Below are positions 14,813-20,583 of a stretch of DNA of 21,890 nt, piece by piece. The position numbers were made by a program, and so were the translations under genes. The notes beneath the pieces are model-generated. The model did no database searches. It had not been told where the DNA came from and saw only the letters and a program-made list of their open reading frames with translations. This DNA is from a virus: IMG/VR virus record IMGVR_UViG_3300025577_000067, positions 1-21,890 of that record; one strand, written 5' to 3'. The stretch's first letter is position 1. Every line of letters begins with the position of its first letter.

Positions 14813-15693
14813 CATATTGCTTCAGTCAATCCATCAATTTCCTCATCATCCATGTGCTGGCCAAACATGGCACGCCCTAAGAGAACCGGCTTCTCATACT
14901 TCATCGGCCACCAGTTTTTATCTGCTGCCCTTACCAGCTTGCCCAGGAGGTGCGAGAACATGTCAGCGCCCGCTTGTATATCAGCCGCAGGCATCTCTGT
15001 CACAGCCACCTCATAAGGAGCTGTTGACTGCTGCCAAACGATCTGAAATCGGTCGCGCTGGTCATCGGGGTGTAAACTATTCCAGAGGTTGAGATACAGC
15101 CCGGCTTGAACATTATAGCCAAACTTCGCCTGAGTCTTCTCAAAGCCGCCTGCCGAAAAGTCAGCGGTCGTTTTTAAGTCCATCAGGAATGGCTCGCCCT
15201 CCGGCGCTAGGTCAACAAGCCCTTTGACCTGCACCTTTCTATCAACGCTTGGGTGTTCCATTTTATTGAGTAGCATCACCTGGCGCTTGCTCTTCTCGAT
15301 CATCTTGGCTGCATACTTATGCGTTGACGTCAAGGTCTTCACCGCCTTCTGTGCCTCGTCAAGCAGCTCCTTGTTAATGATCGTCTTATGGTTTGCCTCC
15401 TGTTCTGCCTTCCATTCTCGCGCCTCTTTAGTTCTGAAGCTATCGAATGGGCTGATGGCAAACTCGGTCTGTAAGTCCTCTGGAGCCGTTATAATCGTAT
15501 CTACAAGTGAACCCCAAGCCATTGCTGTCGAGGGTTTAAACTCCCGTGGGAAGTAACGCCACTTGTAGAGGCTCGATTGATACAACTCGTAAACGCTTGA
15601 CTTGCTCAACCAGGAATCGGAGCCAAAGATATTCTCCCTGTTTAGAGTCAGCTCGCTATGGTATTGGCTGGGTAGTATTTCTAATGTATTCAT
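14812..15693 (-). CDS. RecE/exonuclease VIII-like nuclease
   Basis: This protein of about 293 residues resembles the PD-(D/E)XK exonucleases of the RecE type (DUF3799/PDDEXK_1). It shows KGLVDLAPEGEPFLMDLKTTADFS with Asp161, Asp172 and Lys174, and the QAGLY helix (196-200) that follows the active site. The AWGSLVDTIITAPED segment near 59-73 corresponds to the GxxxHxxxLEP motif, with the His replaced. It should resect double-stranded ends for phage recombination. No Beta- or RecT-type annealing protein is recognisable beside it; the preceding 135-residue gene may take that role. The ATG at 15693 follows the upstream stop by one base (TAA-T-ATG), as for the small terminase. Confidence 0.9.
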   Translation of the reverse strand: MNTLEILPSQYHSELTLNRENIFGSDSWLSKSSVYELYQSSLYKWRYFPREFKPSTAMAWGSLVDTIITAPEDLQTEFAISPFDSFRTKEAREWKAEQEANHKTIINKELLDEAQKAVKTLTSTHKYAAKMIEKSKRQVMLLNKMEHPSVDRKVQVKGLVDLAPEGEPFLMDLKTTADFSAGGFEKTQAKFGYNVQAGLYLNLWNSLHPDDQRDRFQIVWQQSTAPYEVAVTEMPAADIQAGADMFSHLLGKLVRAADKNWWPMKYEKPVLLGRAMFGQHMDDEEIDGLTEAI

Positions 15694-15694
15694 A

Positions 15695-16102
15695 TTACCC
15701 AAATTTAGCTTGTGGAATGTTACGCTTCACCCTTACGCATGGCCCTTGCTTGCCGCCTAAGTCTGGTCGCCTGTCGTTCTCAAGGCATAGCTCAATGCTC
15801 TGCCCGTGCCAGCCTTTGCCTATAGAGCCACAAGAAGCGATGATGCGCTTAATGTTCGTCTTAGCCAGCTTTAGCGGCTTATCGCTGCCTACAAAGTAAA
15901 GCAAGTAGCACTGCGCGTCTTTGCTGCCGTTCTCATATGTCAGCAGCTCGTGGTATTCTACGCGGTCAATCGTTACTTTTAACGTCTCACTGCCTGTCTT
16001 CTCTAATGCGCCTTGTAATACAATAGCGTTTAAAAATCGGCTATCAAGTGCGGCGGTCATGTCACCCTCGCAGGGTGTTCCTTTTGGTATTGGTTTACTC
16101 AT
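15695..16102 (-). CDS. Exonuclease-linked protein of unknown function
   Basis: This 135-residue protein directly precedes the RecE-like exonuclease. The central sequence is beta-rich (LKVTIDRVEYHELLTYENGS, CYLLYFVGSDKPLKLAKTNI) with a final basic segment (GPCVRVKRNIPQAKFG), compatible with an OB-like or small beta-barrel fold. I have the impression that proteins with KPLKLAKTNIK are common next to phage RecE-type exonucleases, but I cannot give a family name. It might be an annealing or single-strand-binding partner; this is inference from position. It starts after an ACAAACACAATG leader. Confidence 0.75.
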   Translation of the reverse strand: MSKPIPKGTPCEGDMTAALDSRFLNAIVLQGALEKTGSETLKVTIDRVEYHELLTYENGSKDAQCYLLYFVGSDKPLKLAKTNIKRIIASCGSIGKGWHGQSIELCLENDRRPDLGGKQGPCVRVKRNIPQAKFG

Positions 16103-16113
16103 TGTGTTTGTTT

Positions 16114-16254
16114 CTATTTGGTTTGGTGTTGTTTTTCGGTTTCTTTTTTCATCCTAATAAGGTTTGCCTGGTCTTGTAAATTAAAAATGTGAATAATTGT
16201 CTGCGTAATGATACCCAGGACAATCAGGCTCGTAATGATTATGAACAGGAGCAT
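16114..16254 (-). CDS. Mini membrane protein, 46 residues
   Basis: This short gene has a very hydrophobic N-terminal segment (LLFIIITSLIVLGIITQTIIHIF, residues 2-24 in broken form) followed by a charged tail with FNLQDQANLIRMKKE. It overlaps the HTH gene by 16 bases and leaves only 11 bases before the next start. The layout of one N-terminal membrane helix plus a short cytoplasmic helix with an IHxxxxxQDQ pattern matches the 63-residue protein at 16699-16890, so the two may be distant paralogues. Function unknown; superinfection exclusion or host-membrane effects are possible. Confidence 0.65.
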   Translation of the reverse strand: MLLFIIITSLIVLGIITQTIIHIFNLQDQANLIRMKKETEKQHQTK

Positions 16255-16451
16255 AGCCAGTATTGGGCAAATTGTTTCCCGTCCTTATCAATCATCTTTT
16301 TCCTTATGTCCCAGCCCTCTTTTTTAAGGTCTGAGATTCTAGCGGCTAACCTCATGCAGCCATATCTATTGAGCGCGTCAATAGGTGTCAGCTTGCGCCC
16401 TGCCTCCAGGTGCCGCAAGATTCGTTGTGTTTGTGTTGGTTTCTTTTTCAT
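16239..16451 (-). CDS. Small HTH_39-type DNA-binding protein
   Basis: This 70-residue protein fits the winged helix-turn-helix type I know as HTH_39: TQTQRILRHLEAGRKLTPIDALNRYGCMRLAARISDLKKEGWDI (shown here in part by its key residues Gln7-Leu13, Thr22, Ala26, Gly31, Leu35-Arg38, Leu41, Gly45). Such proteins are frequent in phage early regions and are thought to bind DNA. It follows the MarR-like gene by four bases, so both could be early regulators. The C-terminal WLCSCS end is not a clear metal site. Confidence 0.85.
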   Translation of the reverse strand: MKKKPTQTQRILRHLEAGRKLTPIDALNRYGCMRLAARISDLKKEGWDIRKKMIDKDGKQFAQYWLCSCS

Positions 16452-16455
16452 TGGA

Positions 16456-16698
16456 TCACTTAAGTATGTTTCTGCCTTTGTCGGTAATGCTCATGATAAC
16501 CTCGCGCCGGTCTTTCTTACCACGGCAGCGGGTGATTAATTGTTTGGCGAATAGCTTGTCTGAGATTGCCGTAATGGAGACTTTCGAAAGCATATCCGAG
16601 GCCATTGATGTTGCTGTCTGGTCACCCTTTTCGAGCATCTCCAGGACCAGCACCATTCGGGCATTCAGCCCGTGTTTAATCATATTAATTGGTGTCAT
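16456..16698 (-). CDS. MarR-like winged-helix transcription factor
   Basis: This 80-residue protein has a winged helix as in MarR regulators: a first helix ARMVLVLEMLEKG (13-25), a helix-turn-helix TATSMASDMLSKVSITAISDKL (28-49) and a beta wing with Lys/Arg (KKDRREVIMSITDKG, 61-75). It lacks the long dimerisation helices of full MarR proteins (about 140 residues), so it is a minimal version. It probably regulates phage or host promoters. It abuts the upstream membrane-protein gene exactly (TAA-ATG). Confidence 0.85.
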   Translation of the reverse strand: MTPINMIKHGLNARMVLVLEMLEKGDQTATSMASDMLSKVSITAISDKLFAKQLITRCRGKKDRREVIMSITDKGRNILK

Positions 16699-16890
16699 TT
16701 AGTTTGTTGGTTTGTGTTGTGTATCCCATAGGATTTGAATGATTCTGTTCTGAGCTTCAAGGTTGGCGCTCATGATTGCCTTCTGGTCTTGAATATTATT
16801 GTGAATACGAAAGACAAAATATGGCATAAATAAGGTAAGCACTGTAAGGATAGCTCCTAAGATAAATAGTGCGATGACGAGTAATTCCAT
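16699..16890 (-). CDS. Small membrane protein, 63 residues
   Basis: One hydrophobic segment spans about residues 3-28 (LLVIALFILGAILTVLTLFM, with aromatic residues at the end). A charged amphipathic helix follows (HNNIQDQKAIMSANLEAQNR), likely a short cytoplasmic coiled coil. No signal peptidase site is visible. It abuts the MarR-like gene and lies two bases after the 39-residue gene. Function is unknown; its form resembles small inner-membrane proteins that phages use for exclusion or regulation. Confidence 0.7.
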   Translation of the reverse strand: MELLVIALFILGAILTVLTLFMPYFVFRIHNNIQDQKAIMSANLEAQNRIIQILWDTQHKPTN

Positions 16891-16892
16891 TG

Positions 16893-17012
16893 TTATAGTT
16901 CTTCTATTGTTGTAATTATTAATTCATTTACTTGCTCAGCCGTGAGGCCTTGCCTTTCGATTAGGTAGCTAAGGGCCGCTAATACTGTTGCTGTTTTGTT
17001 TTCGTTTTTCAT
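16893..17012 (-). CDS. Hypothetical mini protein, 39 residues
   Basis: This short gene sits between two others with four-base and two-base gaps and fills the space fully. The product is acidic and helical, with a polar N-terminus (KNENK) and an amphipathic region LAALSYLIERQGLTAEQVNELI (in part: Leu11-Glu19, Leu22, Val26, Leu29). It may be a small helical-hairpin adaptor or inhibitor. The evidence is spacing, frame and composition only. Confidence 0.6.
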   Translation of the reverse strand: MKNENKTATVLAALSYLIERQGLTAEQVNELIITTIEEL

Positions 17013-17016
17013 TGGA

Positions 17017-17253
17017 TTATATGTCTGCTGAGAGTTTGCAAAGCCGGCGCACCAGGAAGTCACAATTAGTCATTGCTTGAATTGCCACTATCCTTGCCGC
17101 TTTAGTCAGCGGGATGAACTCGTCGTCTGAGTCTGAATAAACTTCATTCTCGGTAATGTTGTTGGAATGATTTGCCATGTCTTGCATGATGATATTGAGG
17201 ATGCTGCTGATTTCTTCCTTCAGCTCTTTCTTGTTTAGTTTCTTTGTTGTCAT
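17017..17253 (-). CDS. Hypothetical helical early protein, 78 residues
   Basis: I do not recognise this small helical protein. It begins with a Lys-rich stretch (TTKKLNKKELKEEI), continues with ILNIIMQDMANHSNNI and an acidic linker SDSDDEF, and ends with a helix carrying AARIVAIQAMTNCDFLVRRLC. A longer reading frame would start at 17304, but the ATG at 17253 has the AACAACACAATG leader seen before other genes here, and a separate 30-residue gene occupies 17262-17354. No membrane segment is evident. Confidence 0.7.
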   Translation of the reverse strand: MTTKKLNKKELKEEISSILNIIMQDMANHSNNITENEVYSDSDDEFIPLTKAARIVAIQAMTNCDFLVRRLCKLSADI

Positions 17254-17261
17254 TGTGTTGT

Positions 17262-17354
17262 TTAGTTTTGTAGTGGAACGATTATCACATATAGCGCAAG
17301 CCATGCGGTAAGCATTAAACAGAGTGATATCAGGTCGGTTATTGATTCTTTCAT
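17262..17354 (-). CDS. Single-helix mini membrane protein, 30 residues
   Basis: This micro-gene overlaps the stop codon of the NYATW-motif gene as ATGA and ends eight bases before the next start. About 20 hydrophobic residues (LISLCLMLTAWLALYVIIV, residues 8-26) form one likely transmembrane helix, with acidic and polar residues before it. Coupling and composition support it. Function unknown; together with the 46- and 63-residue genes it makes three mini membrane proteins in the early region. Confidence 0.6.
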   Translation of the reverse strand: MKESITDLISLCLMLTAWLALYVIIVPLQN

Positions 17355-17587
17355 TGTGCTACCCTTTCATTTACTGCTTCGCTTATTTCATACCAGTTGA
17401 CATCAGCAAGCCATGCCCGTGCGTAGCTTTCGGCTAAGCTGTCTTTCTCATCATCCGGGAATATGATTTCTAGGGCTAATTCCTCACAGCCTTCTGGTGT
17501 GGTTTCTATTTCCCACGAATCAAATAATTCTAGGTTGACCCGCCATGTGGCGTAATTTGTCCAGCCGTTGTATGTTGTATCTTTCAT
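17351..17587 (-). CDS. NYATW-motif phage protein (DUF7249-like)
   Basis: This 78-residue protein has the N-terminal motif YNGWTNYATWRVNLELFD, which recurs as NGWTNYETW in many small phage and plasmid proteins and which I recall as DUF7249. The function is unknown in the family. The rest is acidic and helical, with AESYARAWLADVNWYEISEAVNE in the second half. It is the first gene of the early operon, behind the 17607-17679 inverted repeat, and its start has an AAACAAACACAATG leader with no Shine-Dalgarno sequence. Such first-position early genes often act on the host, but there is no direct evidence. Confidence 0.8.
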   Translation of the reverse strand: MKDTTYNGWTNYATWRVNLELFDSWEIETTPEGCEELALEIIFPDDEKDSLAESYARAWLADVNWYEISEAVNERVAQ

Positions 17588-17606
17588 TGTGTTTGTTTTT
17601 AGTTGG

Positions 17607-17679
17607 TAACAAGCTGACTTGGTTTGCTCGGAGTTTTTTGACTTCCAGGTCGGGGAGCAATGGCCTCCTCAGCTTGTTA
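17607..17679 (-). ncRNA. Nested inverted-repeat leader RNA candidate
   Basis: A perfect 11-base inverted repeat (TAACAAGCTGA at 17607-17617, TCAGCTTGTTA at 17669-17679) encloses a second perfect 6-base repeat (TTGCTC at 17624-17629, GAGCAA at 17655-17660) and a third short stem (GGAGT at 17630-17634 with ACTTCC at 17641-17646, one bulge). The stems are nested, giving one extended rod. It lies in the leader of the early operon, 20 bases before the first start codon. It could be a leader RNA, a small RNA, or a paired operator. Confidence 0.5.
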
Positions 17680-17684
17680 AATAG

Positions 17685-17712
17685 AAATTAACCTAATTCT
17701 TTTAATAGTAAA
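17685..17712 (-). promoter_or_regulatory. Weak candidate promoter for the early operon
   Basis: On the minus strand TTTACT (17712-17707) and TAATTT (17690-17685) are separated by 16 bases in very AT-rich DNA, just after the lysis-operon terminator and just before the structured leader. The boxes match sigma-70 consensus only in part, and the Bacteroidota pattern (TTG then TAnnTTTG) is not met either. Position is the main support. Confidence 0.25.
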
Positions 17713-17741
17713 TAAAAAACTTTATCTTTTTTCACAGGCAC

Positions 17742-17764
17742 AAAAAAACCTCCGTTTCAGGAGG
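17742..17764 (-). terminator. Intrinsic terminator closing the lysis operon
   Basis: On the minus strand CCTCC, loop TGAAAC and GGAGG (optionally one more G-T pair) run directly into seven T residues. It lies 22 bases past the holin-like stop codon, and no other gene intervenes. It separates late lysis transcription from the early operon. Confidence 0.85.
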
Positions 17765-17786
17765 CTGGCGAAGTGTTAAGTAATGC

Positions 17787-18026
17787 TTAATCCTTCTTCC
17801 TTGCGATCTCCTTAGTCAACGCAAATATTGCGTCACTTAGTTTTCTGAAGCTAATGTCGTGGCGCTCCTCTGATCGTTCCCTCTGCTCTTCGTTCTTTTC
17901 TACGATCTTGCCAATCAGCCTGTCTTTCTTTTCAAGTGCTACAAGAAACCATCTGGACGTGGCAACAATACATCCGACGGCAAAGCCTGCGACACCGTAT
18001 TCGGTCAAAGTGTTTGGATCAGTCAT
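17787..18026 (-). CDS. One-helix holin-like protein (BhlA/XhlA-like layout)
   Basis: This 79-residue protein has one hydrophobic segment (YGVAGFAVGCIVATSRWFLVAL, about residues 10-31 in part) and then a long charged helix rich in Lys, Glu and Arg (KKDRLIGKIVEKNEEQRERSEER). This layout fits BhlA/UviB- or XhlA-type small phage membrane proteins that act as holins or holin partners. The gene overlaps the amidase as ATGA and is last in the operon. The holin role is inferred from topology and context. A two-component system with the 27-residue micro membrane protein upstream is possible. Confidence 0.75.
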   Translation of the reverse strand: MTDPNTLTEYGVAGFAVGCIVATSRWFLVALEKKDRLIGKIVEKNEEQRERSEERHDISFRKLSDAIFALTKEIARKKD

Positions 18027-18613
18027 ATCAATAAATGCTCCTCGATTCTAGCAACTCTCTGCTCTAACGTCAAGACTGAAGCGGTGTCTAGTCCCAGGTA
18101 TGCCAGCACGCCATCAGCTACGGCATGTGCCATTGCTTGCTTGTTCTGAATGATGAACGCCTCACCCGCCGGCGTGTGGATGAACTCACCCTCAATCAGC
18201 ACGGCAGGACATGCAGCCTTAGCAATCACTGTGAAGTTGGCTTCCTTCAAGCCTCTGTCCCATTGTGCGGGTAGCTGCTTGCGATGCGCTGACCATATCT
18301 TTGCTGCCAGCTTGTCGCTGTTGTTCTCTGGCGGCGTGGTGAAGATCTCGAACCCGTTGGCTGAGTCTTTGTCTGCACTGTTAAAATGGTAGCTGATAAA
18401 AACGTCGCTGTCGTTGCGGTTTGAGACCTCAGCCCGTGCCGTCAATCCCACATACTCATCGTCCGTCCGCGTCATGATCACGTTGCAATAAGGTGACAGA
18501 ATCTCACGCGCACGCAAGCACACGTCCAGCGTCTGATCGCTCTCACGCAGTGTCGGGCCGCAAGCACCTGGATCGCTGCCGCCGTGACCGGGATCTAAGC
18601 AAACAGTTTTCAC
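18023..18613 (-). CDS. N-acetylmuramoyl-L-alanine amidase endolysin (Amidase_3)
   Basis: This 196-residue protein is a zinc amidase that cuts the bond between MurNAc and the peptide stem. It shows CLDPGHGGSDPGACG (His10), TLRESDQ (Glu24), FISYHFNSA (His76) and the catalytic Glu141 in VLIEGEFIHTP, the ordered motif set of the Amidase_3 (CwlV/AmiC-type) family. No signal peptide or separate cell-wall-binding domain is present; about 25 C-terminal residues form a helix. Export therefore needs the adjacent holin. It starts with GTG overlapping the lipoprotein stop codon (GTGA). Confidence 0.94.
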   Translation of the reverse strand: MKTVCLDPGHGGSDPGACGPTLRESDQTLDVCLRAREILSPYCNVIMTRTDDEYVGLTARAEVSNRNDSDVFISYHFNSADKDSANGFEIFTTPPENNSDKLAAKIWSAHRKQLPAQWDRGLKEANFTVIAKAACPAVLIEGEFIHTPAGEAFIIQNKQAMAHAVADGVLAYLGLDTASVLTLEQRVARIEEHLLI

Positions 18614-18780
18614 TTAGCAGGCTCTATGATCTGAATTGCTGTTGGCACTTTTGGCATGATAACCAAGCCGCCTTTCGAGCTGTAAGAGCCTTCTAGCTTG
18701 TCGTTATTAATGCCAACGGTTAAGTCTGCACATGATGCGAGTGCGAGCGTGGCGATTGCTGTGATGATAAATTTAGTCAT
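18610..18780 (-). CDS. Small lipoprotein, possible outer spanin
   Basis: This 56-residue protein begins with a lipoprotein signal: MTKFIITAIATLALASC, a basic start, hydrophobic core and lipobox ending at Cys17. The mature part is about 40 residues with Lys, Gly and Pro. The ATG at 18780 is chosen because it starts the signal peptide; a longer frame begins in the DUF1353 gene. The gene overlaps the gene before it (ATGACTAA, 8 bases) and the amidase after it. In a lysis cassette a tiny lipoprotein is most often an outer-membrane spanin subunit, which would imply a Gram-negative host. No inner spanin is clear, so this is tentative. Confidence 0.75.
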   Translation of the reverse strand: MTKFIITAIATLALASCADLTVGINNDKLEGSYSSKGGLVIMPKVPTAIQIIEPAK

Positions 18781-19189
18781 GATGTATGTAGGTTGCGAAT
18801 TTTGGGGATTTCTTGCGGAATGCCAGCCGCCCGAATGTGCGAACTGACCAAAAAATGATGCGGCGTTTGATTGCGCCAACGCCATAGAGTTTCATTGCCA
18901 GCAACAGGAGCGTGTCAGCCCGCCGGCGTGAAATGTGTTCATGTGTCTCACACCTGCTATACAACCAGTCGTGTAAGATGCCTGCGCCAATCCACTGGGG
19001 TGCTTTCGGCGTGTTGATCAATGGGCGTGCTGCTGCGGGGATGGATAAGCCGTCACTGAGAAACTTGGGACTTACAATGATAAGCTGCCCGCCGACATCA
19101 TAGGCGATTGGCTCGCATGAGAAGAACAGGCGTTCGCCTAGTTCATTGTCGTAGTATGTGTGCAGTTCTGGATTCGGTGGGTTGTTCAT
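18773..19189 (-). CDS. DUF1353 protein in the lysis region
   Basis: This 138-residue protein has the pattern of DUF1353: a first beta region, FLSDGLSIPAAARPLI (about 43-58), and a helix with GAGILHDWLYSR (70-81), where His and Asp are conserved; then a helical C-terminus with RRADTLLLLAMKLYGV. DUF1353 proteins are common near phage tail and lysis genes; their biochemical role is not known to me, though the HD-like pair could bind metal. It overlaps a 27-residue micro-gene (ATGA) and the lipoprotein gene. Confidence 0.87.
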   Translation of the reverse strand: MNNPPNPELHTYYDNELGERLFFSCEPIAYDVGGQLIIVSPKFLSDGLSIPAAARPLINTPKAPQWIGAGILHDWLYSRCETHEHISRRRADTLLLLAMKLYGVGAIKRRIIFWSVRTFGRLAFRKKSPKFATYIHHD

Positions 19190-19269
19190 TGTCGTGAGAT
19201 AAGGTAAAGCACCACATACACCGCGAGCATTCCCGCAGTCAGCATGTAGATGGTGCGTTCTTCTTGCAT
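19186..19269 (-). CDS. Micro membrane protein, 27 residues
   Basis: This short gene starts within the stop codon of the gene before it (TAATG) and its own stop overlaps the DUF1353 start (ATGA). Residues 7-24 are hydrophobic (IYMLTAGMLAVYVVLYLI) between an acidic-basic start and an SRQ end, so one transmembrane helix is expected. Tight coupling on both sides supports it. It may be a pinholin-like or antiholin partner in lysis; this is inference from location. Confidence 0.6.
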   Translation of the reverse strand: MQEERTIYMLTAGMLAVYVVLYLISRQ

Positions 19270-19328
19270 TAGATAGTGATGCCCCATTTGTTGGCGAGGT
19301 GCATGGCGAGATATGGGTTGGGGGTCAT
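19269..19328 (-). CDS. Possible 19-residue micro-ORF in lysis region
   Basis: An ATG at 19328, four bases after the LamG-protein stop, opens a 19-codon frame that ends in TAATG, overlapping the next start. The product is mixed polar and hydrophobic without a clear membrane segment. The frame exactly fills the gap, which favours coupling, but so short a frame can arise by chance. Confidence 0.35.
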   Translation of the reverse strand: MTPNPYLAMHLANKWGITI

Positions 19329-19332
19329 GGCT

Positions 19333-20004
19333 TTAATCGTGTCCTTCTGCATTAAGCGTGCCAACTTCTGAGGCGGTTAGCTCGCGGTCGTAGATTCGCA
19401 CCGAATCCATGTCGCCGTTAAAAAGTTGTGTAACGTCTCCTCTTGCACCTATTCTCATATCCACGGTTGAGCTACCCCAAGTGTAAGTGCCATTCGTCAC
19501 CGCTGACGATGCCGCTGGCGACCCGTCAATGTATAGCTCGATGCCAGCAGAGTCACCTTCCGTGCCGTCCCATGTGCCGCAGACATGATGCCATGCGTCA
19601 TCGTCAACGGTTGCGGTTGATAGCTCACCGATGTATGCAGCAAAGTTGTCCGTTCCAAGAATCAATCGGAGTTTTGATCCCGTTACGTGGAAGTTAAAAC
19701 CGCCAAAAGAAGATGCGCCTTGATAATTACTCACAATCTGTCCGTCTGCTGCTGTTTTGATCCATGCTGATATTGAAAAGCCGCTGCCCATCGTATCATC
19801 AATGGCATTACCTATGGTTACATAATCGCCTGCCCCGTCTAAAGTTAAAATTCCGCTCGCTTGTGTCGCACCAACAATCGCGCCATCATAATTGCCCGCT
19901 TCATCCACTGCCGTAGAGCCTGTGCTGTCAAATAGGTATGCCGCACGGTAGTCGGTTGGGATGCCACCACCTGCTGCGCTGAAGCGATATGGGTTGATTA
20001 TCAT
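19333..20004 (-). CDS. LamG-domain virion protein 2
   Basis: This 223-residue protein consists of an N-terminal tag (INPYRFSAAGGGIPT) and one LamG/concanavalin-A-like jelly roll. Diagnostic stretches are YVTIGNAIDDTMGSGFSISAWIKT, the DDAWHHVCGTWDG strand, GIELYIDGSPA and the end VRIYDRELTASEV. Such domains bind carbohydrate, so it is probably a tail appendage that contacts host or environmental glycans. It abuts the 179-residue gene exactly (TAG-ATG). The tag is shared with the LamG protein at 20584-21357. Confidence 0.9.
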   Translation of the reverse strand: MIINPYRFSAAGGGIPTDYRAAYLFDSTGSTAVDEAGNYDGAIVGATQASGILTLDGAGDYVTIGNAIDDTMGSGFSISAWIKTAADGQIVSNYQGASSFGGFNFHVTGSKLRLILGTDNFAAYIGELSTATVDDDAWHHVCGTWDGTEGDSAGIELYIDGSPAASSAVTNGTYTWGSSTVDMRIGARGDVTQLFNGDMDSVRIYDRELTASEVGTLNAEGHD

Positions 20005-20544
20005 CTAGCTTGAGTGGAATTGACTATAGCAGTGAAGCCCGAAGGCGACTGCCTGTGTGCGAAACTCAGCGAGTGTCATACCGTGGCTTGCTCCGAAGCA
20101 GTCTTTTATCATCACCATCTCGGTGTCTGCCATGCCAGCCTCGTTAAGTAGAGTCATCATGTTGCTGAACGCTGCCTGTGATTGCAGGTCGGTCGCCATC
20201 TTGATGCCTGTGCTTGTCTCGTAATGCTCTGGGGTGCGCTCGTCAATCTCAGCCTGTGTGAGTGCGACGACTGTATACTCCGTGCGTGCCTCTTCATTGG
20301 CGACATCATACACGACTGCCTTCTCAAGCTTGTGCGTGTTGCTGTCGTAGTCTGGTCTGTCTTGAGTTGACTCAATGAGCCACTTGATGTTATCAGCAAG
20401 CCCTTGGATCATCTGAGACTTGTCCTCACTGCCCCATGCTCGTCTTGTCATCTTGCGTCCATTGCCGTCAGCTAATGGCTCGCCTGCCTCTGTGTCGTAG
20501 ACAGTGAACCTGTCAGCGTCTTGTATTGGATATGTTATTGCCAT
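20005..20544 (-). CDS. Tail-operon protein of unknown function, 179 residues
   Basis: The N-terminal half (YPIQDADRFTVYDTEAGEPL) and the middle helical part recall small tail-fibre-associated or chaperone-like proteins, but no family can be named. It contains no signal peptide or membrane segment. It is flanked by two LamG-domain genes in the same operon, so a role in tail-tip assembly or as fibre component is likely. The C-terminus has two Cys and His in AFGLHCYSQFHSS. It follows a leader with TTTAACAAACTAACATC. Confidence 0.7.
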   Translation of the reverse strand: MAITYPIQDADRFTVYDTEAGEPLADGNGRKMTRRAWGSEDKSQMIQGLADNIKWLIESTQDRPDYDSNTHKLEKAVVYDVANEEARTEYTVVALTQAEIDERTPEHYETSTGIKMATDLQSQAAFSNMMTLLNEAGMADTEMVMIKDCFGASHGMTLAEFRTQAVAFGLHCYSQFHSS

Positions 20545-20583
20545 GATGTTAGTTTGTTAAATTTTATGTATGCTGTTTCCATG

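Noticed and set aside
16188-16196. Replication origin at a perfect DnaA box.
   Set aside because: Only one perfect box, inside a coding region, with no cluster of iterons or AT-rich unwinding region beside it.
17688-17741. A 17-codon frame (GTG start) after the lysis terminator, with the terminator's GGAGG arm at Shine-Dalgarno distance.
   Set aside because: Ribosome binding would need the terminator arm to be open, the frame covers the promoter candidate, and no coupling to a neighbour exists; likely chance.
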